Positions 44,734-55,563 of a stretch of DNA of 64,000 bases are shown piece after piece (position 1 is the stretch's first letter; the number at the start of each line of letters is the position of its first letter). The notes beneath the pieces are model-generated. The model ran no database searches. It saw nothing but the letters and a program-made list of their open reading frames with translations, and was not told the DNA's origin. The position numbers and the translations under genes were made by a program. This DNA comes from Amycolatopsis saalfeldensis (lineage in GTDB: Bacteria > Actinomycetota > Actinomycetes > Mycobacteriales > Pseudonocardiaceae), in assembly GCF_900110575.1 (NCBI RefSeq), contig NZ_FOEF01000009.1, positions 1-64,000 of the forward strand, in the 5' to 3' direction.

Positions 44734-47700
44734 ATGGCCCACACGCGTCCCGCTCGCCGGTCCATGGCTTTCGCCGTTGTCGCGCTGAGTGGGATCACGC
44801 TGGCCGTCGCCGTGATGAACGGCTCCGCGGCGGCGGCGCCACCCCCGCCTGTCTACCGCGACACGCAGCACAGCTTCGCCGAGCGCGCGGCGGATCTGGT
44901 GTCGCGCATGACGTTGCCGGAGAAGGTGCAGCAGCTGCACACCAACAACGCGCCGGCCATCACGCGGCTGGGGGTGCAGCAGTACACCTACTGGAGCGAG
45001 GGCCAGCACGGTCTGAACCGGCTCGGCGCCGACGCCGGCGCGGGCGGCCAAGGCGACGTCGACAACGTGCACTCGACCAGCTTCCCGGTCAACTTCGCCG
45101 CCGCGATGTCGTGGGACCCGGCGTTGACCTACTCCGAGACGACCGCGATTTCGGACGAAGCCCGCGGTTTTCTGGACAAATCCCTTTTCGGCACCGGCCA
45201 GAACAACATCGGCCCGGACGTGAACGACTACGGCGACCTGACCTACTGGGCGCCGACGGTCAACCTGGACCGCGACCCGCGCTGGGGCCGCACCGACGAG
45301 GCGTTCGGCGAAGACCCGTACCTCGTCGCGCAGATGGCGGGCGCGTTTGTCAACGGCTACCAGGGCAACAAGCCCGACGGCAGCCCGATGACGCCGTACC
45401 TCAAGGTCGCGGCGACGGTGAAGCACTACGCGCTCAACAACGTCGAGGACAACCGGCTGTCCGGGGACTCGGTCACCACCGAGGCCGACCTGCACCAGTA
45501 CTACCTCAAGCAGTTCCAGAAGCTGGTCCAGGACGATCACGCCGCCGGGCTGATGACCTCGTACAACGCGATCAACGGCACGCCCGGCGCGGTCGACACC
45601 TACCTGGTGAACCAGCTCGCCCAGCGCACCTTCGGGTTCGACGGCTACACCACGTCCGACTGCGACGCGATCCAGACGGCGTGGGAGCCGCCGCCGGGCG
45701 GGCACCTCTGGGCCGCGCCGGGCTGGAAGTCCTCGGTCTCCGGCGCGCAGGTGATCTGGACCAATACGGCGACCGGCGCGACCATCCCGGCCGCCGCGGG
45801 CGCGGAGGCGTACGGGCTGCGCGCCGGGACCCAGCTCAACTGCACCGGCGATCAGGCCACACTGACCAACATCCAGGCCGCCATCGGCGCGGGCATCCTG
45901 TCCGAAGGCGTGCTCGACGCCGACCTCGTCCGGCTGTTCACCATGCGGATGGCCACCGGCGAGTTCGACCCGCCCGCCCAGGTGGGCTACACGAAGATCG
46001 ACAAGTCGGTGATCGAAAGCCCGGCGCACCAGGACCTCGCGACGAAGGTCGCCGACAACTCCTTGGTGCTGCTGAAGAACGCGGCTATGCCGGGTGGCGG
46101 GCCGGTCCTGCCGGCGGACCCGGCGAAGACGGCCAAGGTCGTGGTCCTCGGCGATCTGGCGAACACCGTGACGCTCGGCGGGTACAGCGGCCAGCCGACC
46201 CACACGGTGAACCCCGTCGAGGGCATCAAGGCCGCGCTCCCGAACGCCTCTGTCGTGTTCGACGCGGCGGGAACCTCGACGACCGCCACCACGCCCGCTG
46301 TCCTGAGCGACGCGACCAAGTCCGCCGTCCGAGCCGCCGACCTGGTCCTGATCTTCGCCGGGACGGACCACTCCTCGGCGAGCGAAGGCCACGACCGGGC
46401 GAACCTCGGCATGCCCGGCAACTACGGCTCCCTGATCGACCAGGTGACGGCGCTGGGCAACCCGCGCACGGCGCTCGCGCTCCAGACGGTCGGCCCGGTC
46501 GCGCTCGGCGACCTCCAGGCGAAGGTGCCCGCGATCCTGTTCAGCGGCTACAACGGCCAAAGCCAGGGCACGGCGCTCGCGGACGTCCTGTTCGGCAAGC
46601 AGAACCCGGACGGGCACCTCGACTTCACCTGGTACTCCGGCGACGCGCAACTGCCGCCGATGCAGGACTACGGGCTGAACGCCGCGAGCACCGGGGGACT
46701 CGGCCGGACCTACCAGTACTTCACCGGCGCGCCCACGTACCCGTTCGGCTACGGCCTCGGCTACAGCACGTTCCGGCTCTCGAACGTCACGGCCGACCGC
46801 CGGTCGGTGGCGCCGGACGGCACCGTGAACGTCGGTCTCGACGTCACGAACACCGGGCCGCGCAAGGGAACCACGGTGGCGCAGCTGTACGTGGCGTCGC
46901 CCGGGGCCGGCACCGGTGACGTCCCGCTGCAGCGGCTCGCCGGGTTCCGCAAGACCCAGCCGCTCGACCCGGGGCAGACCCAGCACGTCGTGCTGCCGGT
47001 GAAGGTCTCGGACCTCGCGCTGTGGGACACCGCGCATTCACGCGAGGCGGTGGCGCCCGGGACGTACCAGTTCCGGGTCGGCTCCGACGCGTCGACCATC
47101 GTGGCCCGCTCCGACGTGCAGGTCACCGGCGCGGCCAAGCCGAAGGTGCGGACCGTGACCGTGCAGCCGGAGTCGGTCGTCTACCACCCCGGGCAGACCT
47201 TCGACCTGGCCGGGCGCAACCGCTGGCTGGCCGACGACACCAACCCGGCCGAGGAGCCGGACCGCGACCTGGGCATCGCCGCGGACAAGGTGGTCGAGGC
47301 GGTGAACGACGACCAGTCCTTTGTGGACACCAGTCACGCCGCGGTCGGCTACCGGAGCAGCAACCCGGCCGTCGCGAGCGTGGACCGCAACGGGTCGGTG
47401 CGGGCGATCAAGGACGGCGTCGCGACGATCACCGCGACCGTCAACGGCGTTTCGGGCTCGGCGCCGATCGTCGTGCAGGGGACGTTGACGAGCACGGTGC
47501 CCTCGATCCTGGCGGCGGCCGGCTCGGGCCCGGCTTCGGCCACGTTCACCAACGGCGACACGAAGGACGTGCGTGACCTCGCCGTTTCGATCACGGCACC
47601 GCCCGGCTGGACGGCCACCCCGGCGGGCCCGACCACGTACGCCCGGGTGCCCGCGGGCGGCTCGGTCACGGTGAAGTGGACCCTGAGCGCGGGCGCGGAC

Positions 47701-49101
47701 GTCAAGCCCGGCTCCTATCCGATCGGGTTCACGGCGAAGTCGAGCGCCGGCTCGTTCGGCTCCAGTGGCGGCGTCAAAGTGCCTTATCCCTCAGTGGAAG
47801 CGGCCTACGACAACACCGGGATCAGCAACGACAACGCCCCGGCGGCCGGCGCGTTCGACGGCAGCGGCCTGAACTACTCGGCGCAGGCACTGGCCGCGGC
47901 CGGGTTCCCGCCGGGGCAGACCGTGACCGCCGGCGGGATCGGCTTCACGTGGCCGCGGCCGAACGTGCCGGACAACATCGTCGCGGGCGGGCAGGTGCTG
48001 CCGGTGAGCGGCCGGGGCGCGCTGCTCGGGTTCCTCGGCTCGAGCGCGTTCGGCAGCACGTCGGCGCCGGGCACGATCGTCTACAGCGACGGCAGCACCC
48101 AGGGCTACACGCTGTCCTTCGCCGACTGGTGGGCGGGCGGCGCGTCGCCGGGGACGTCGATCGCGGCGACCACGCCGTACCTCAACTCCGGGCCGAACAG
48201 CGCCCGCCAGAACCAGAACGTGCACGTGTACCTGGCCTGGGCCGCGCTCGACCCGGCGAAGACCGTGCAGTACGTGATCCTGCCCGACACCGCGTCGGGC
48301 CAGGCGCCGAACGCCCCGGCGGCGCACGTGTTCGCGGTCGGCATCGGGCCGGCCGCCCAGTCCGCGACCGTCGGCGCCGCGTTCGGCAATCCGGACAGCA
48401 CGCACGGACTGGTGGTGCAGAACGGCGGCGACGGCAGCACCACGGCGACGACGGCGGGCGGCCTGCCCGCCCGGACCACCGCGGCCGGGTCCTCGTACCT
48501 CTACCTCGACCTCGACGACGGCGTGGTGCCGGGCGGCGGCTACCAGGCGACCGCGTACGTCAGCTATTTCGACCACGGCACCGGCGGCTGGAACCTCCAC
48601 TACGACTCGTTCGCGGACGTCCCCAACAACGCCTACCGCGACTCGGCGTGGGTCACCGACACGAACACGGACACGTGGAAGACGGCCGTGATCCCGTTGC
48701 CCGACGCGGCGTTCTCCAACCGCGAGAACAACCATGCCGACCTGCGCCTGAACATCGGCACCGGCGAGCAGTCGATCGGCCGCGTCGCGGTGACGGTCGG
48801 CGGCGGCAACGTCGTGCCGATCAGCCTGGCGACGGCCCAGCCGGACGCACCCGTGGTGACCCAGCAGCCGCAGGATGCTTCGGCGGCTCCCGCCACGTTC
48901 ACCGCGTACGCCCTCGGCGACCCGGCACCACTCGTTCGCTGGCAGGCCATGGCGGCCGGGGGCCCGTGGGCGGACGTCCCGGACGCGACGGGCACCACGC
49001 TCACCGTCGCCCAGCCGGTCGAGGGCACCCAGTACCGGGCGGTGTTCACGAACCTCGCCGGCGCCACCACGTCGGACGCGGCCACGGTGCACGTCCCGTA
49101 G
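44734..49101 (+). CDS. Secreted multidomain GH3 glycosidase
   Basis: The 1455-aa protein has a signal peptide ([17 protein letters not shown], cleavage near SAAAA). The GH3 N domain carries [25 protein letters not shown], and the nucleophile Asp309 in YTTSDCDAI. An insert of about 45 residues follows. The C domain has [19 protein letters not shown] with the likely acid/base Glu, and a fibronectin-III-like domain ends near residue 810. Next come a Big2-like bacterial Ig domain, an NPCBM-associated NEW3-like domain, a large beta domain, the module shared with GH92 at about 1235-1370, and a final Ig-like domain. Activity is probably beta-xylosidase, arabinosidase or beta-glucosidase. GGAGG precedes the ATG. 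Confidence 0.92.
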   Translation: MAHTRPARRSMAFAVVALSGITLAVAVMNGSAAAAPPPPVYRDTQHSFAERAADLVSRMTLPEKVQQLHTNNAPAITRLGVQQYTYWSEGQHGLNRLGADAGAGGQGDVDNVHSTSFPVNFAAAMSWDPALTYSETTAISDEARGFLDKSLFGTGQNNIGPDVNDYGDLTYWAPTVNLDRDPRWGRTDEAFGEDPYLVAQMAGAFVNGYQGNKPDGSPMTPYLKVAATVKHYALNNVEDNRLSGDSVTTEADLHQYYLKQFQKLVQDDHAAGLMTSYNAINGTPGAVDTYLVNQLAQRTFGFDGYTTSDCDAIQTAWEPPPGGHLWAAPGWKSSVSGAQVIWTNTATGATIPAAAGAEAYGLRAGTQLNCTGDQATLTNIQAAIGAGILSEGVLDADLVRLFTMRMATGEFDPPAQVGYTKIDKSVIESPAHQDLATKVADNSLVLLKNAAMPGGGPVLPADPAKTAKVVVLGDLANTVTLGGYSGQPTHTVNPVEGIKAALPNASVVFDAAGTSTTATTPAVLSDATKSAVRAADLVLIFAGTDHSSASEGHDRANLGMPGNYGSLIDQVTALGNPRTALALQTVGPVALGDLQAKVPAILFSGYNGQSQGTALADVLFGKQNPDGHLDFTWYSGDAQLPPMQDYGLNAASTGGLGRTYQYFTGAPTYPFGYGLGYSTFRLSNVTADRRSVAPDGTVNVGLDVTNTGPRKGTTVAQLYVASPGAGTGDVPLQRLAGFRKTQPLDPGQTQHVVLPVKVSDLALWDTAHSREAVAPGTYQFRVGSDASTIVARSDVQVTGAAKPKVRTVTVQPESVVYHPGQTFDLAGRNRWLADDTNPAEEPDRDLGIAADKVVEAVNDDQSFVDTSHAAVGYRSSNPAVASVDRNGSVRAIKDGVATITATVNGVSGSAPIVVQGTLTSTVPSILAAAGSGPASATFTNGDTKDVRDLAVSITAPPGWTATPAGPTTYARVPAGGSVTVKWTLSAGADVKPGSYPIGFTAKSSAGSFGSSGGVKVPYPSVEAAYDNTGISNDNAPAAGAFDGSGLNYSAQALAAAGFPPGQTVTAGGIGFTWPRPNVPDNIVAGGQVLPVSGRGALLGFLGSSAFGSTSAPGTIVYSDGSTQGYTLSFADWWAGGASPGTSIAATTPYLNSGPNSARQNQNVHVYLAWAALDPAKTVQYVILPDTASGQAPNAPAAHVFAVGIGPAAQSATVGAAFGNPDSTHGLVVQNGGDGSTTATTAGGLPARTTAAGSSYLYLDLDDGVVPGGGYQATAYVSYFDHGTGGWNLHYDSFADVPNNAYRDSAWVTDTNTDTWKTAVIPLPDAAFSNRENNHADLRLNIGTGEQSIGRVAVTVGGGNVVPISLATAQPDAPVVTQQPQDASAAPATFTAYALGDPAPLVRWQAMAAGGPWADVPDATGTTLTVAQPVEGTQYRAVFTNLAGATTSDAATVHVP

Positions 49102-49119
49102 CGCGACGAAAGCGTTGCC

Positions 49120-49232
49120 GGGCAACGGTTATCCGGGCACTCGTGCCCGTGGCGCTGTTGACCAGGACGTCGATCCGCGGGCAGCGAAGTCGGCGACGAG
49201 CGGTTCGGCCCCGGTCCCGCCAGCCGTGAAGC
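49120..49232 (-). pseudogene. Scrap of a short-chain dehydrogenase gene
   Basis: The minus strand encodes [15 protein letters not shown] in one frame and [14 protein letters not shown] in the next. Together these resemble the middle of an SDR around the D-x-L-V-N-N-A-G motif, with material missing between. Nothing else in 49102-49303 looks coding. The match is short, so this is tentative. Confidence 0.3.
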
Positions 49233-49303
49233 ACTGGTCCAAGCCCTGCACGACGCCGCTTTCGGGGTTGCGCGGCGGCGGGGGAGTGCGCAGGCTACAG
49301 CAC

Positions 49304-50716
49304 GTGAGCGAACACGAGTACGACCTCATCGTCATCGGCTCGGGGCCCGGCGGGCAGAAGGCGGCCATCGCCGCCGCGAAGCTGGGGAAGAAGGTGGCGG
49401 TCGTCGACCGGCACGACATGGTCGGCGGGGTGTGTGTCAACACCGGCACGATCCCGTCCAAGACACTGCGCGAAGCGGTGCTCTACCTGACCGGCATGAA
49501 CCAGCGGGAGCTCTACGGGGCGAGCTACCGCGTCAAACAGGACATCACCATCGCCGACCTGCTGGCCCGCACGCAGCACGTCGTCGGGCGTGAGGTGCAG
49601 GTGGTGCGGTCGCAGCTGCTGCGCAACCACGTCGACCTCGTCGCGGGCACCGGCTCGTTCGCCGACCCGCACACGATCATGGTCGAGGGCCGCCACCCGG
49701 GCGACCGCCGCACCATCACCGGCGACTACGTGGTGATCGCCACCGGCACCCGCCCGGCCCGCCCCGCGCACGTCGACTTCGACGCCGCCCGGGTGCTCGA
49801 CTCCGACGAGATCCTGCGGCTGGAGCAGATCCCGTCCTCGCTCGTCGTCGTCGGCGCCGGGGTGATCGGGATCGAGTACGCGTCGATGTTCGCCGCGCTC
49901 GGCTCGCGCGTGACCGTGGTGGAGCAGCGGGACCAGATGCTCGGCTTCTGCGATCCGGAGATCGTCGAGTCGCTGAAGTTCCAGCTGCGCGACCTCGGCG
50001 TCACCTTCCGCTTCGGGGAGAAGGTGGCGAACGTCGCGGTCTCCGCCGACTCCACCGTCACCACCCTGGTCAGCGGCAAGCGCATCCCGGCCGACGGCGT
50101 CATGTACTCCGCGGGCCGCCAGGGCGTGACCGGTGAGCTGGCGCTGGAGAACGCGGGCCTGATGGCCGACGAGCGCGGCCGGCTGGCGGTGGACGAGCAC
50201 TACCGCACCGGGGTGGAGCACGTCTACGCGGTCGGCGACGTGATCGGGTTCCCCGCCTTGGCGGCCACCTCGATGGACCAGGGCCGGCTCGCCGCGTACC
50301 ACGCGTTCGGCGAGCACGCGAACGGCTTGGGCGCCCTGCAGCCGATCGGGATCTACACGATCCCGGAGATCTCGTACGTCGGCGCCACGGAGGCGCAGCT
50401 GACGTCGTCCTCGGTGCCGTACGAGATCGGCATTTCGCGTTACCGCGAGCTGGCGCGCGGGCAGATCACCGGTGACAGCTACGGAATGCTGAAGCTGCTG
50501 GTGTCCACAACGGACCGGAAGCTGCTGGGCGTGCACGTGTTCGGCACCGGCGCCACGGACCTCGTGCACATCGGCCAGGCGGTGATGGGCTGCGGCGGCA
50601 CCGTCGACTACCTGGTGGACGCCGTGTTCAACTACCCGACCCTGTCCGAGGCGTACAAGGTGGCGGCGCTGGACGCGACCAACAAGATCCGGGCGCTGGA
50701 GCGGTTCCCCGTGTGA
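49304..50716 (+). CDS. sthA: Soluble (Si-specific) NAD(P)+ transhydrogenase
   Basis: The 470-aa flavoprotein moves reducing equivalents between NADPH and NADH. It is in the dihydrolipoamide-dehydrogenase superfamily: FAD motif [20 protein letters not shown], a second nucleotide fold [20 protein letters not shown], and [20 protein letters not shown]. The redox-disulfide region reads [14 protein letters not shown], with only one Cys, which separates Sth from disulfide reductases. The GTG at 49304 gives the correct start [11 protein letters not shown]; upstream extension adds nothing family-like. No ribosome site is seen. Confidence 0.94.
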   Translation: MSEHEYDLIVIGSGPGGQKAAIAAAKLGKKVAVVDRHDMVGGVCVNTGTIPSKTLREAVLYLTGMNQRELYGASYRVKQDITIADLLARTQHVVGREVQVVRSQLLRNHVDLVAGTGSFADPHTIMVEGRHPGDRRTITGDYVVIATGTRPARPAHVDFDAARVLDSDEILRLEQIPSSLVVVGAGVIGIEYASMFAALGSRVTVVEQRDQMLGFCDPEIVESLKFQLRDLGVTFRFGEKVANVAVSADSTVTTLVSGKRIPADGVMYSAGRQGVTGELALENAGLMADERGRLAVDEHYRTGVEHVYAVGDVIGFPALAATSMDQGRLAAYHAFGEHANGLGALQPIGIYTIPEISYVGATEAQLTSSSVPYEIGISRYRELARGQITGDSYGMLKLLVSTTDRKLLGVHVFGTGATDLVHIGQAVMGCGGTVDYLVDAVFNYPTLSEAYKVAALDATNKIRALERFPV

Positions 50717-50757
50717 CGAGGACCCGACCGGACGCGCGGCGAGACCAGCCTTGTCAT

Positions 50758-50773
50758 TCGAACATATGTTTGA
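50758..50773 (+). promoter_or_regulatory. LexA/SOS box 1 of the radical SAM gene
   Basis: TCGAACATATGTTTGA fits the actinobacterial LexA consensus TCGAAC-N4-GTTCGA with one mismatch. It overlaps TTGACA at 50770-50775, a likely -35 element, so LexA binding would block transcription. Confidence 0.8.
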
Positions 50774-50781
50774 CAGTACTC

Positions 50782-50797
50782 TAGAACATGTGTTCGA
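50782..50797 (+). promoter_or_regulatory. LexA/SOS box 2 of the radical SAM gene
   Basis: TAGAACATGTGTTCGA is a second near-perfect LexA site, 24 bases centre to centre from the first. An ATG at 50788 lies within it, so the downstream GTG at 50806 is the better start codon. Confidence 0.78.
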
Positions 50798-50805
50798 CTG
50801 GACGA

Positions 50806-52719
50806 GTGCGATGGGAACGGCAGCGGGCAGGGGAGGGTGAGCCGGTCCTGCCAGGCCTGGACGGCTTGGTGCGGTCGGTGCGATCACCGGAATTCGACGG
50901 CGTCACCTTTCACGAGGTGCACGCCCGGTCGGTGCTGAACAAGGTCCCGGGAGCCTCCGCGGTGCCGTTCCGGTGGACGGTGAACCCGTACCGGGGCTGC
51001 TCGCACGCGTGCACGTACTGCCTCGAAGGCGGCACCCCGGTGCTGCTGGCCGACGGCCGGGTCAAGCCGATCGCCGACCTCGCGGTGGGCGAGGCGATCC
51101 TCGGCACGCGCGGCCACGGCGTCGCGCGGCGGCTGGTGCCCACGGAGGTGCTGGCGCACTGGACCACGGTGCGCGAGGCCTACCGCGTGACCCTCGACGA
51201 CGGCACCACGCTCGTGACCGGGCCGGACCACCGGTTCCTCAGCGCGCGCGGGTGGAAGTACGTGACCGGCAGCAAACTCGGCACGGCGCAGCGGCCGCAC
51301 CTCGAGGTCGGCACGGAACTGGTGGGCGGCGGGCGGTTCGAACGCACGCCGGACGACACACTCGGCTACCGCGCCGGGTACCTGTGCGGGATGCTGCGCT
51401 CCGGCGGTTTCGCGGCGGAGCCGGACGCGGCCGCGCGGGCGCTGCGCTACCTGCCGGACTTCGGCTCCTCGGTGGGGTTCCTGCGCATCCCGCCGCAGCC
51501 GGACGCGCACTGGTCCCGCGGGTTCCTCGCCGGGCTGTTCGACCTCGCCGGCTCGTACCGCCGCGGGGTGCTGTCGATCGCGCACGACGAGACGGACGTC
51601 GTCGAGACGCTTTTCCAAGCGCTGGAACGGTTTTCCTTCGGCTACGAGACGGTGGGGCACCGCGGCCACCCGGGCCGGCGCGTGGCGCGGCTCTCCGGCG
51701 GCACCGGCGAGGTGCTGCGGTTCCTGCACCTGGCCGACCCGGCCGTGGCGTGGAAGCGCTCGCTCGACGGGACCACGATCGGCTCGGTGCGGCGCACCGT
51801 CGCGGCGGTGGAATCGCTGGGACTGGACCTGCCGCTGTACGACATCACCACCGGCACCGGCGATTTCGTGGCCGACGGCATGGTGTCCCACAACTGCTTC
51901 GCCCGCAACACCCACACCTACCTGGATTTCGACGCGGGCCACGATTTCGACACCCAGGTGGTGGTGAAGATCAACGCGCCGGAAGTGCTTGCGGCGCAAC
52001 TGAAACGCCCGGGCTGGTCGCGCGAGCACGTGGCGATGGGCACGAACACCGACCCGTACCAGCGCGCGGAGGGCCGCTATCGGCTGATGCCCGGGATCAT
52101 CCGCGCGCTGGCGGACTCGGGCACCCCGCTGTCGATCCTGACGAAGGGCACGGTGCTGACCCGGGACCTGCCGCTGCTGGAATCCGTGGCGAAGGACGTC
52201 CCGGTGCGGCTGGCGGTCTCGATCGCCCTGCTGGACCGGGAGCTGCAGCACCGGCTGGAGCCGGGCACGCCGAGCCCGCAGGCGCGGCTGGAGCTGGTCC
52301 GCAAGGCGCGCGCGGCGGGGTTGCCGTGCGCCGTGCTGGTCGCGCCGGTGCTGCCGTGGCTGACGGACTCCGCCGAAGCCCTGGACGCCCTGTTCGCCCG
52401 CCTCGTGGAAGCCGGGGCCACCAGCGTCAGCGTGCTGCCGCTGCACCTGCGCCCCGGCGCGCGCGAGTGGTTCGCCTCGTGGCTGGGCCGCACGCACCCC
52501 GCGCTGGTGCCGCGGTACAAACGCCTGTACTCCCGCGGCGCGTACGTGGACCGCGGCTACCGCGAACGCCTCGGCGAACGCGTCGGCCCGCTGCTGCGCC
52601 GCCACGGCCTCGCCCCGCGCGACGAGGCCGATCCGCAGCCGCCCCGGCGGGTGGCCGAGGTGCCGGAGCCGCAGGTGGAGGAGGTGGCGCCGGAAGCCGA
52701 ACAGCTCCGTCTCCTGTGA
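50806..52719 (+). CDS. Rv2578c-family radical SAM protein interrupted by an intein
   Basis: The precursor has 637 codons from the GTG at 50806. The host protein starts VRWERQRAGEGEPVLPGLDG and runs to NPYRGCSHACTY. After a 292-residue intein it resumes at CFARNTHTYLDFDAGHDF. Joined, it reads CSHACTYCFARN, a CxxxCxxC radical SAM cluster site whose third Cys is the first residue after the intein. Later blocks are VAMGTNTDPYQRAEGRYRL and TPLSILTKGT. The family is spore-photoproduct-lyase-like, with suggested roles in DNA damage. Two LexA boxes precede the gene, which supports that. The last 30 residues are acidic and Pro-rich. Confidence 0.93.
   Translation: MRWERQRAGEGEPVLPGLDGLVRSVRSPEFDGVTFHEVHARSVLNKVPGASAVPFRWTVNPYRGCSHACTYCLEGGTPVLLADGRVKPIADLAVGEAILGTRGHGVARRLVPTEVLAHWTTVREAYRVTLDDGTTLVTGPDHRFLSARGWKYVTGSKLGTAQRPHLEVGTELVGGGRFERTPDDTLGYRAGYLCGMLRSGGFAAEPDAAARALRYLPDFGSSVGFLRIPPQPDAHWSRGFLAGLFDLAGSYRRGVLSIAHDETDVVETLFQALERFSFGYETVGHRGHPGRRVARLSGGTGEVLRFLHLADPAVAWKRSLDGTTIGSVRRTVAAVESLGLDLPLYDITTGTGDFVADGMVSHNCFARNTHTYLDFDAGHDFDTQVVVKINAPEVLAAQLKRPGWSREHVAMGTNTDPYQRAEGRYRLMPGIIRALADSGTPLSILTKGTVLTRDLPLLESVAKDVPVRLAVSIALLDRELQHRLEPGTPSPQARLELVRKARAAGLPCAVLVAPVLPWLTDSAEALDALFARLVEAGATSVSVLPLHLRPGAREWFASWLGRTHPALVPRYKRLYSRGAYVDRGYRERLGERVGPLLRRHGLAPRDEADPQPPRRVAEVPEPQVEEVAPEAEQLRLL
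51019..51894 (+). other. Intein (292 aa) with degenerate LAGLIDADG domain
   Basis: The intein begins with Cys in CLEGGTPVLLADGRVKPIAD (block A) and has TLVTGPDHRFLS as block B with the TxxH-type residues. It ends with LYDITTGTGDFVADG (block F) and MVSHN (block G) before the extein Cys. All residues for protein splicing appear present. The middle holds two LAGLIDADG-like helices, YLCGMLRSGG and FLAGLFDLAGS, but both lack the catalytic acidic residue. The endonuclease is therefore probably dead while splicing remains. Confidence 0.9.
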
Positions 52720-52843
52720 CCGCTCCGCAAGCCGCCGGCGCTGGTCCGGGACAAGCCTGGTAGCACGGCCGCCCGGGCCGTTCGTTAGCCTCTGGGTTCG
52801 GCGAAAACCGTCGTGAACCCGTGGGCGAAGGAGAGCAGTCGCA

Positions 52844-54622
52844 GTGCTCCGCACTCATCAAGCCGGCACCCTGCGTGCCGGGCAGGCCGGTCAGCACGTC
52901 ACCCTCACCGGCTGGGTGGCCCGGCGGCGCGATCACGGCGGAGTCATCTTCATCGACCTCCGCGACGCCAGCGGCGTCGCCCAGGTGGTGTTCCGCGAGG
53001 GCGAGATGGCCGAGCGCGCGCACGCGCTGCGCTCCGAGTTCTGCGTGAAGATCGTCGGCGAGGTCTCGCGGCGGCCCGAGGGCAACACGAACACCGAGAT
53101 CCCCACCGGGGAGATCGAGGTGCTGGCCACGGAGCTCGAGGTGCTGTCCGAGGCGGCGCCGCTGCCGTTCCCGATCGACGACCGGGTGGACGTCGGCGAG
53201 GAGATCCGCCTCAAGCACCGTTACCTCGACCTGCGCCGCAGCGGCCCGGCCGCGGCGATGCGGCTGCGCAGCGAGGTCAGCCGCGCCGCGCGCGAGGTGC
53301 TGCACGCGCAGGACTTCGTCGAGGTCGAGACGCCGACGATGACCCGCTCGACCCCCGAGGGCGCGCGCGACTTCCTCGTGCCCGCGCGGCTCAAGCCCGG
53401 CTCGTGGTACGCGCTGCCGCAGTCGCCGCAGCTGTTCAAGCAGCTGCTCATGGTCGGCGGCCTGGAGCGGTACTACCAGATCGCCCGCTGCTACCGCGAC
53501 GAAGACTTCCGCGCCGACCGCCAGCCCGAGTTCACCCAGCTCGACATCGAGATGAGCTTCGTCGAGCAGGACGACGTGATCGCGCTCGGCGAGGACATCG
53601 TCACCGCGCTGTGGAAGCTGATCGGGCACGAGATCCCGCGGCCGATCCCGCGCATCACCTACCACGAGGCCATGGCGAAGTACGGCTCGGACAAGCCGGA
53701 CCTGCGCTTCGACCTCGAGATCACCGATATGACGGAGTTCTTCGCGGACACGCCGTTCCGGGTGTTCCAGGCGCCGTACGTCGGTTCGGTCGTGATGGCC
53801 GGCGGCGCCGACCAGCCGCGCCGCCAGCTCGACGCGTGGCAGGAGTGGGCGAAGCAGCGCGGCGCCCGCGGCCTCGCGTACATCCTGGTCAACACCGACG
53901 GCACGCTCGGCGGGCCGGTCGCGAAGAACCTGTCGGAGGCCGAGCGCGAGAACGTCGCGGCCGCCGCGGGCGCGAAGCCCGGTGACTGCATCTTCTTCTC
54001 GGCCGGCAAGGCGAGTGCGACCCAGCCGCTGCTCGGCGCCGCCCGCGACGAGATCGGCAAGCGGCTCGGCCTGATCGACGAGGACGCCTGGTCGTTCGTG
54101 TGGGTCGTCGACGCGCCGCTGTTCGCGCCGGTCGAGGACATCGGCGACGACGTGGCCGTCGGCTCCGGCAAGTGGACCGCCGTGCACCACGCGTTCACCT
54201 CGCCGACGCCGGAGTGGATCGACAAGTTCGAGTCCGACCCGGGCAGCGCGCTCGCGTACGCCTACGACATCGTCTGCAACGGCAACGAAATCGGCGGCGG
54301 CTCGATCCGTATCCACCGCGGCGACGTGCAGAAGCGCGTGTTCAGCCTGATGGGCCTGTCCGACGAGGAGGCGCAGGAGAAGTTCGGCTTCCTGCTCGAC
54401 GCCTTCGCGTTCGGCCCGCCGCCCCACGGCGGCATCGCGTTCGGCTGGGACCGCATCGTGATGCTGCTGGCCAAGGCCGATTCGCTGCGTGACGTGATCG
54501 CCTTCCCGAAGACCGGCGGCGGCTACGACCCGCTCACGGCCGCTCCGACGCCGATCACCGCGCAGCAGCGCAAGGAGGCCGGCATCGACGCGAAGCCCGT
54601 GCCGCCGGCGCCGCAGGCGTAG
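52844..54622 (+). CDS. aspS: Aspartyl-tRNA synthetase
   Basis: The 592-aa class II synthetase charges tRNA with aspartate. It has the anticodon-binding OB fold ([19 protein letters not shown]), motif 2 in [20 protein letters not shown], the bacterial GAD insert near residues 290-420, and motif 3 in [14 protein letters not shown]. In many actinomycetes AspRS also charges tRNA-Asn for amidation; that cannot be judged here. The GTG at 52844 follows AAGGAGAG. A DUF389 gene starts inside its stop codon. Confidence 0.96.
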   Translation: MLRTHQAGTLRAGQAGQHVTLTGWVARRRDHGGVIFIDLRDASGVAQVVFREGEMAERAHALRSEFCVKIVGEVSRRPEGNTNTEIPTGEIEVLATELEVLSEAAPLPFPIDDRVDVGEEIRLKHRYLDLRRSGPAAAMRLRSEVSRAAREVLHAQDFVEVETPTMTRSTPEGARDFLVPARLKPGSWYALPQSPQLFKQLLMVGGLERYYQIARCYRDEDFRADRQPEFTQLDIEMSFVEQDDVIALGEDIVTALWKLIGHEIPRPIPRITYHEAMAKYGSDKPDLRFDLEITDMTEFFADTPFRVFQAPYVGSVVMAGGADQPRRQLDAWQEWAKQRGARGLAYILVNTDGTLGGPVAKNLSEAERENVAAAAGAKPGDCIFFSAGKASATQPLLGAARDEIGKRLGLIDEDAWSFVWVVDAPLFAPVEDIGDDVAVGSGKWTAVHHAFTSPTPEWIDKFESDPGSALAYAYDIVCNGNEIGGGSIRIHRGDVQKRVFSLMGLSDEEAQEKFGFLLDAFAFGPPPHGGIAFGWDRIVMLLAKADSLRDVIAFPKTGGGYDPLTAAPTPITAQQRKEAGIDAKPVPPAPQA

Positions 54623-55563
54623 TGCTGCACTTGCGGGCGGTGTGCCCGCCGGAGCGGACCGACGAAGTGGTCGAGTTCCTGCGGACGCACGCCGGCACCG
54701 CGCACCTGGTGGTGCACCGCGGGGTCGCCGTCCAGCCGGAAGGCGACCTGATCGAGGCGGACATCGCGCGCGAGGCGGCCGACGAGATCGTCGACGCCCT
54801 GTGCGCGCTGCACCTCGACCGTTCCGGCGGCATCACGCTCGAGGCACTGGACACGGCGCTGTCCGACGCGGCCGACGCCGCGGAGGAGGCCGCGCCCGGT
54901 GAAGGCGCGGATGCCGTGGTGTGGCAGGAACTGCTGGGCCGCACGGGCGAGGAGTCGCGCTGGAACCTGACGTTCCAGGCGTTCCTGGTGATCGCCTGCC
55001 TGCTCGCGGCCGTCGGCGTCGTCACGGACTCGGCGGTCACGATCGTCGGCGCGATGGTGGTGGGGCCCGAATTCGGGCCGCTGGCCGCCATCGCGGTCGG
55101 CCTGGTGCTGCGCCGGCGCGATCTGATCGCCCGGGCCGGGGTGGCGCTGCTGGTCGGCTTCCCGGTCTCGATGGCCGTCACGCTCGGCGCGGTCCTGCTC
55201 GGCTCGGCGACCGGGGTCTTCGACCCCTCGGCGATCGTGGGCAACCATGCGGTGGACTTCGTCTACCAGGTCGGCGTCGCGTCGTTCGTCGTCGCACTGC
55301 TCGCCGGCGCGGCGGGCATGCTGGCCATGACCTCGGCGAAGTCCGCGGCGCTGGTCGGGGTCTTCATCTCGGTGACCACGGTGCCGGCGGCGGGTTACGC
55401 CATGGTGGCCGCGGTGGCCGGGCGCTGGGACCGGGCCGGCTACTCGGTCCTGCAGCTGCTGGTCAACCTGCTCGGGATCGTGCTCGCCGCGGCCGCGGTC
55501 CTCTTGGTGCGCCGTCGCAAACAGAGTTCCGCCGCGCTTCGGCGCCCGCTTTCGTCCGGGTGA
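54622..55563 (+). CDS. DUF389 membrane protein
   Basis: The 313-aa protein has a soluble N domain of about 110 residues (ferredoxin-like, LHLRAVCPPERTDEVVEFLR) and then six or so membrane helices. The DUF389 signature includes ESRWNLTFQAFLVIACLLAA, VTIVGAMVVGPEFGPLAAIA, and GAAGMLAMTSAKSAALVGVF. The function is unknown; transport is often assumed. The GTG shares one base with the aspS stop (TAGTG), so translation is coupled. Confidence 0.9.
   Translation: MLHLRAVCPPERTDEVVEFLRTHAGTAHLVVHRGVAVQPEGDLIEADIAREAADEIVDALCALHLDRSGGITLEALDTALSDAADAAEEAAPGEGADAVVWQELLGRTGEESRWNLTFQAFLVIACLLAAVGVVTDSAVTIVGAMVVGPEFGPLAAIAVGLVLRRRDLIARAGVALLVGFPVSMAVTLGAVLLGSATGVFDPSAIVGNHAVDFVYQVGVASFVVALLAGAAGMLAMTSAKSAALVGVFISVTTVPAAGYAMVAAVAGRWDRAGYSVLQLLVNLLGIVLAAAAVLLVRRRKQSSAALRRPLSSG

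Noticed and set aside
44533-47037. A minus-strand frame of 834 codons across the GH3 gene
   Set aside because: It is a low-complexity antisense frame (Val/Arg/Gly/Asp-rich) opposite a clear GH3 catalytic domain; it has no family motifs.
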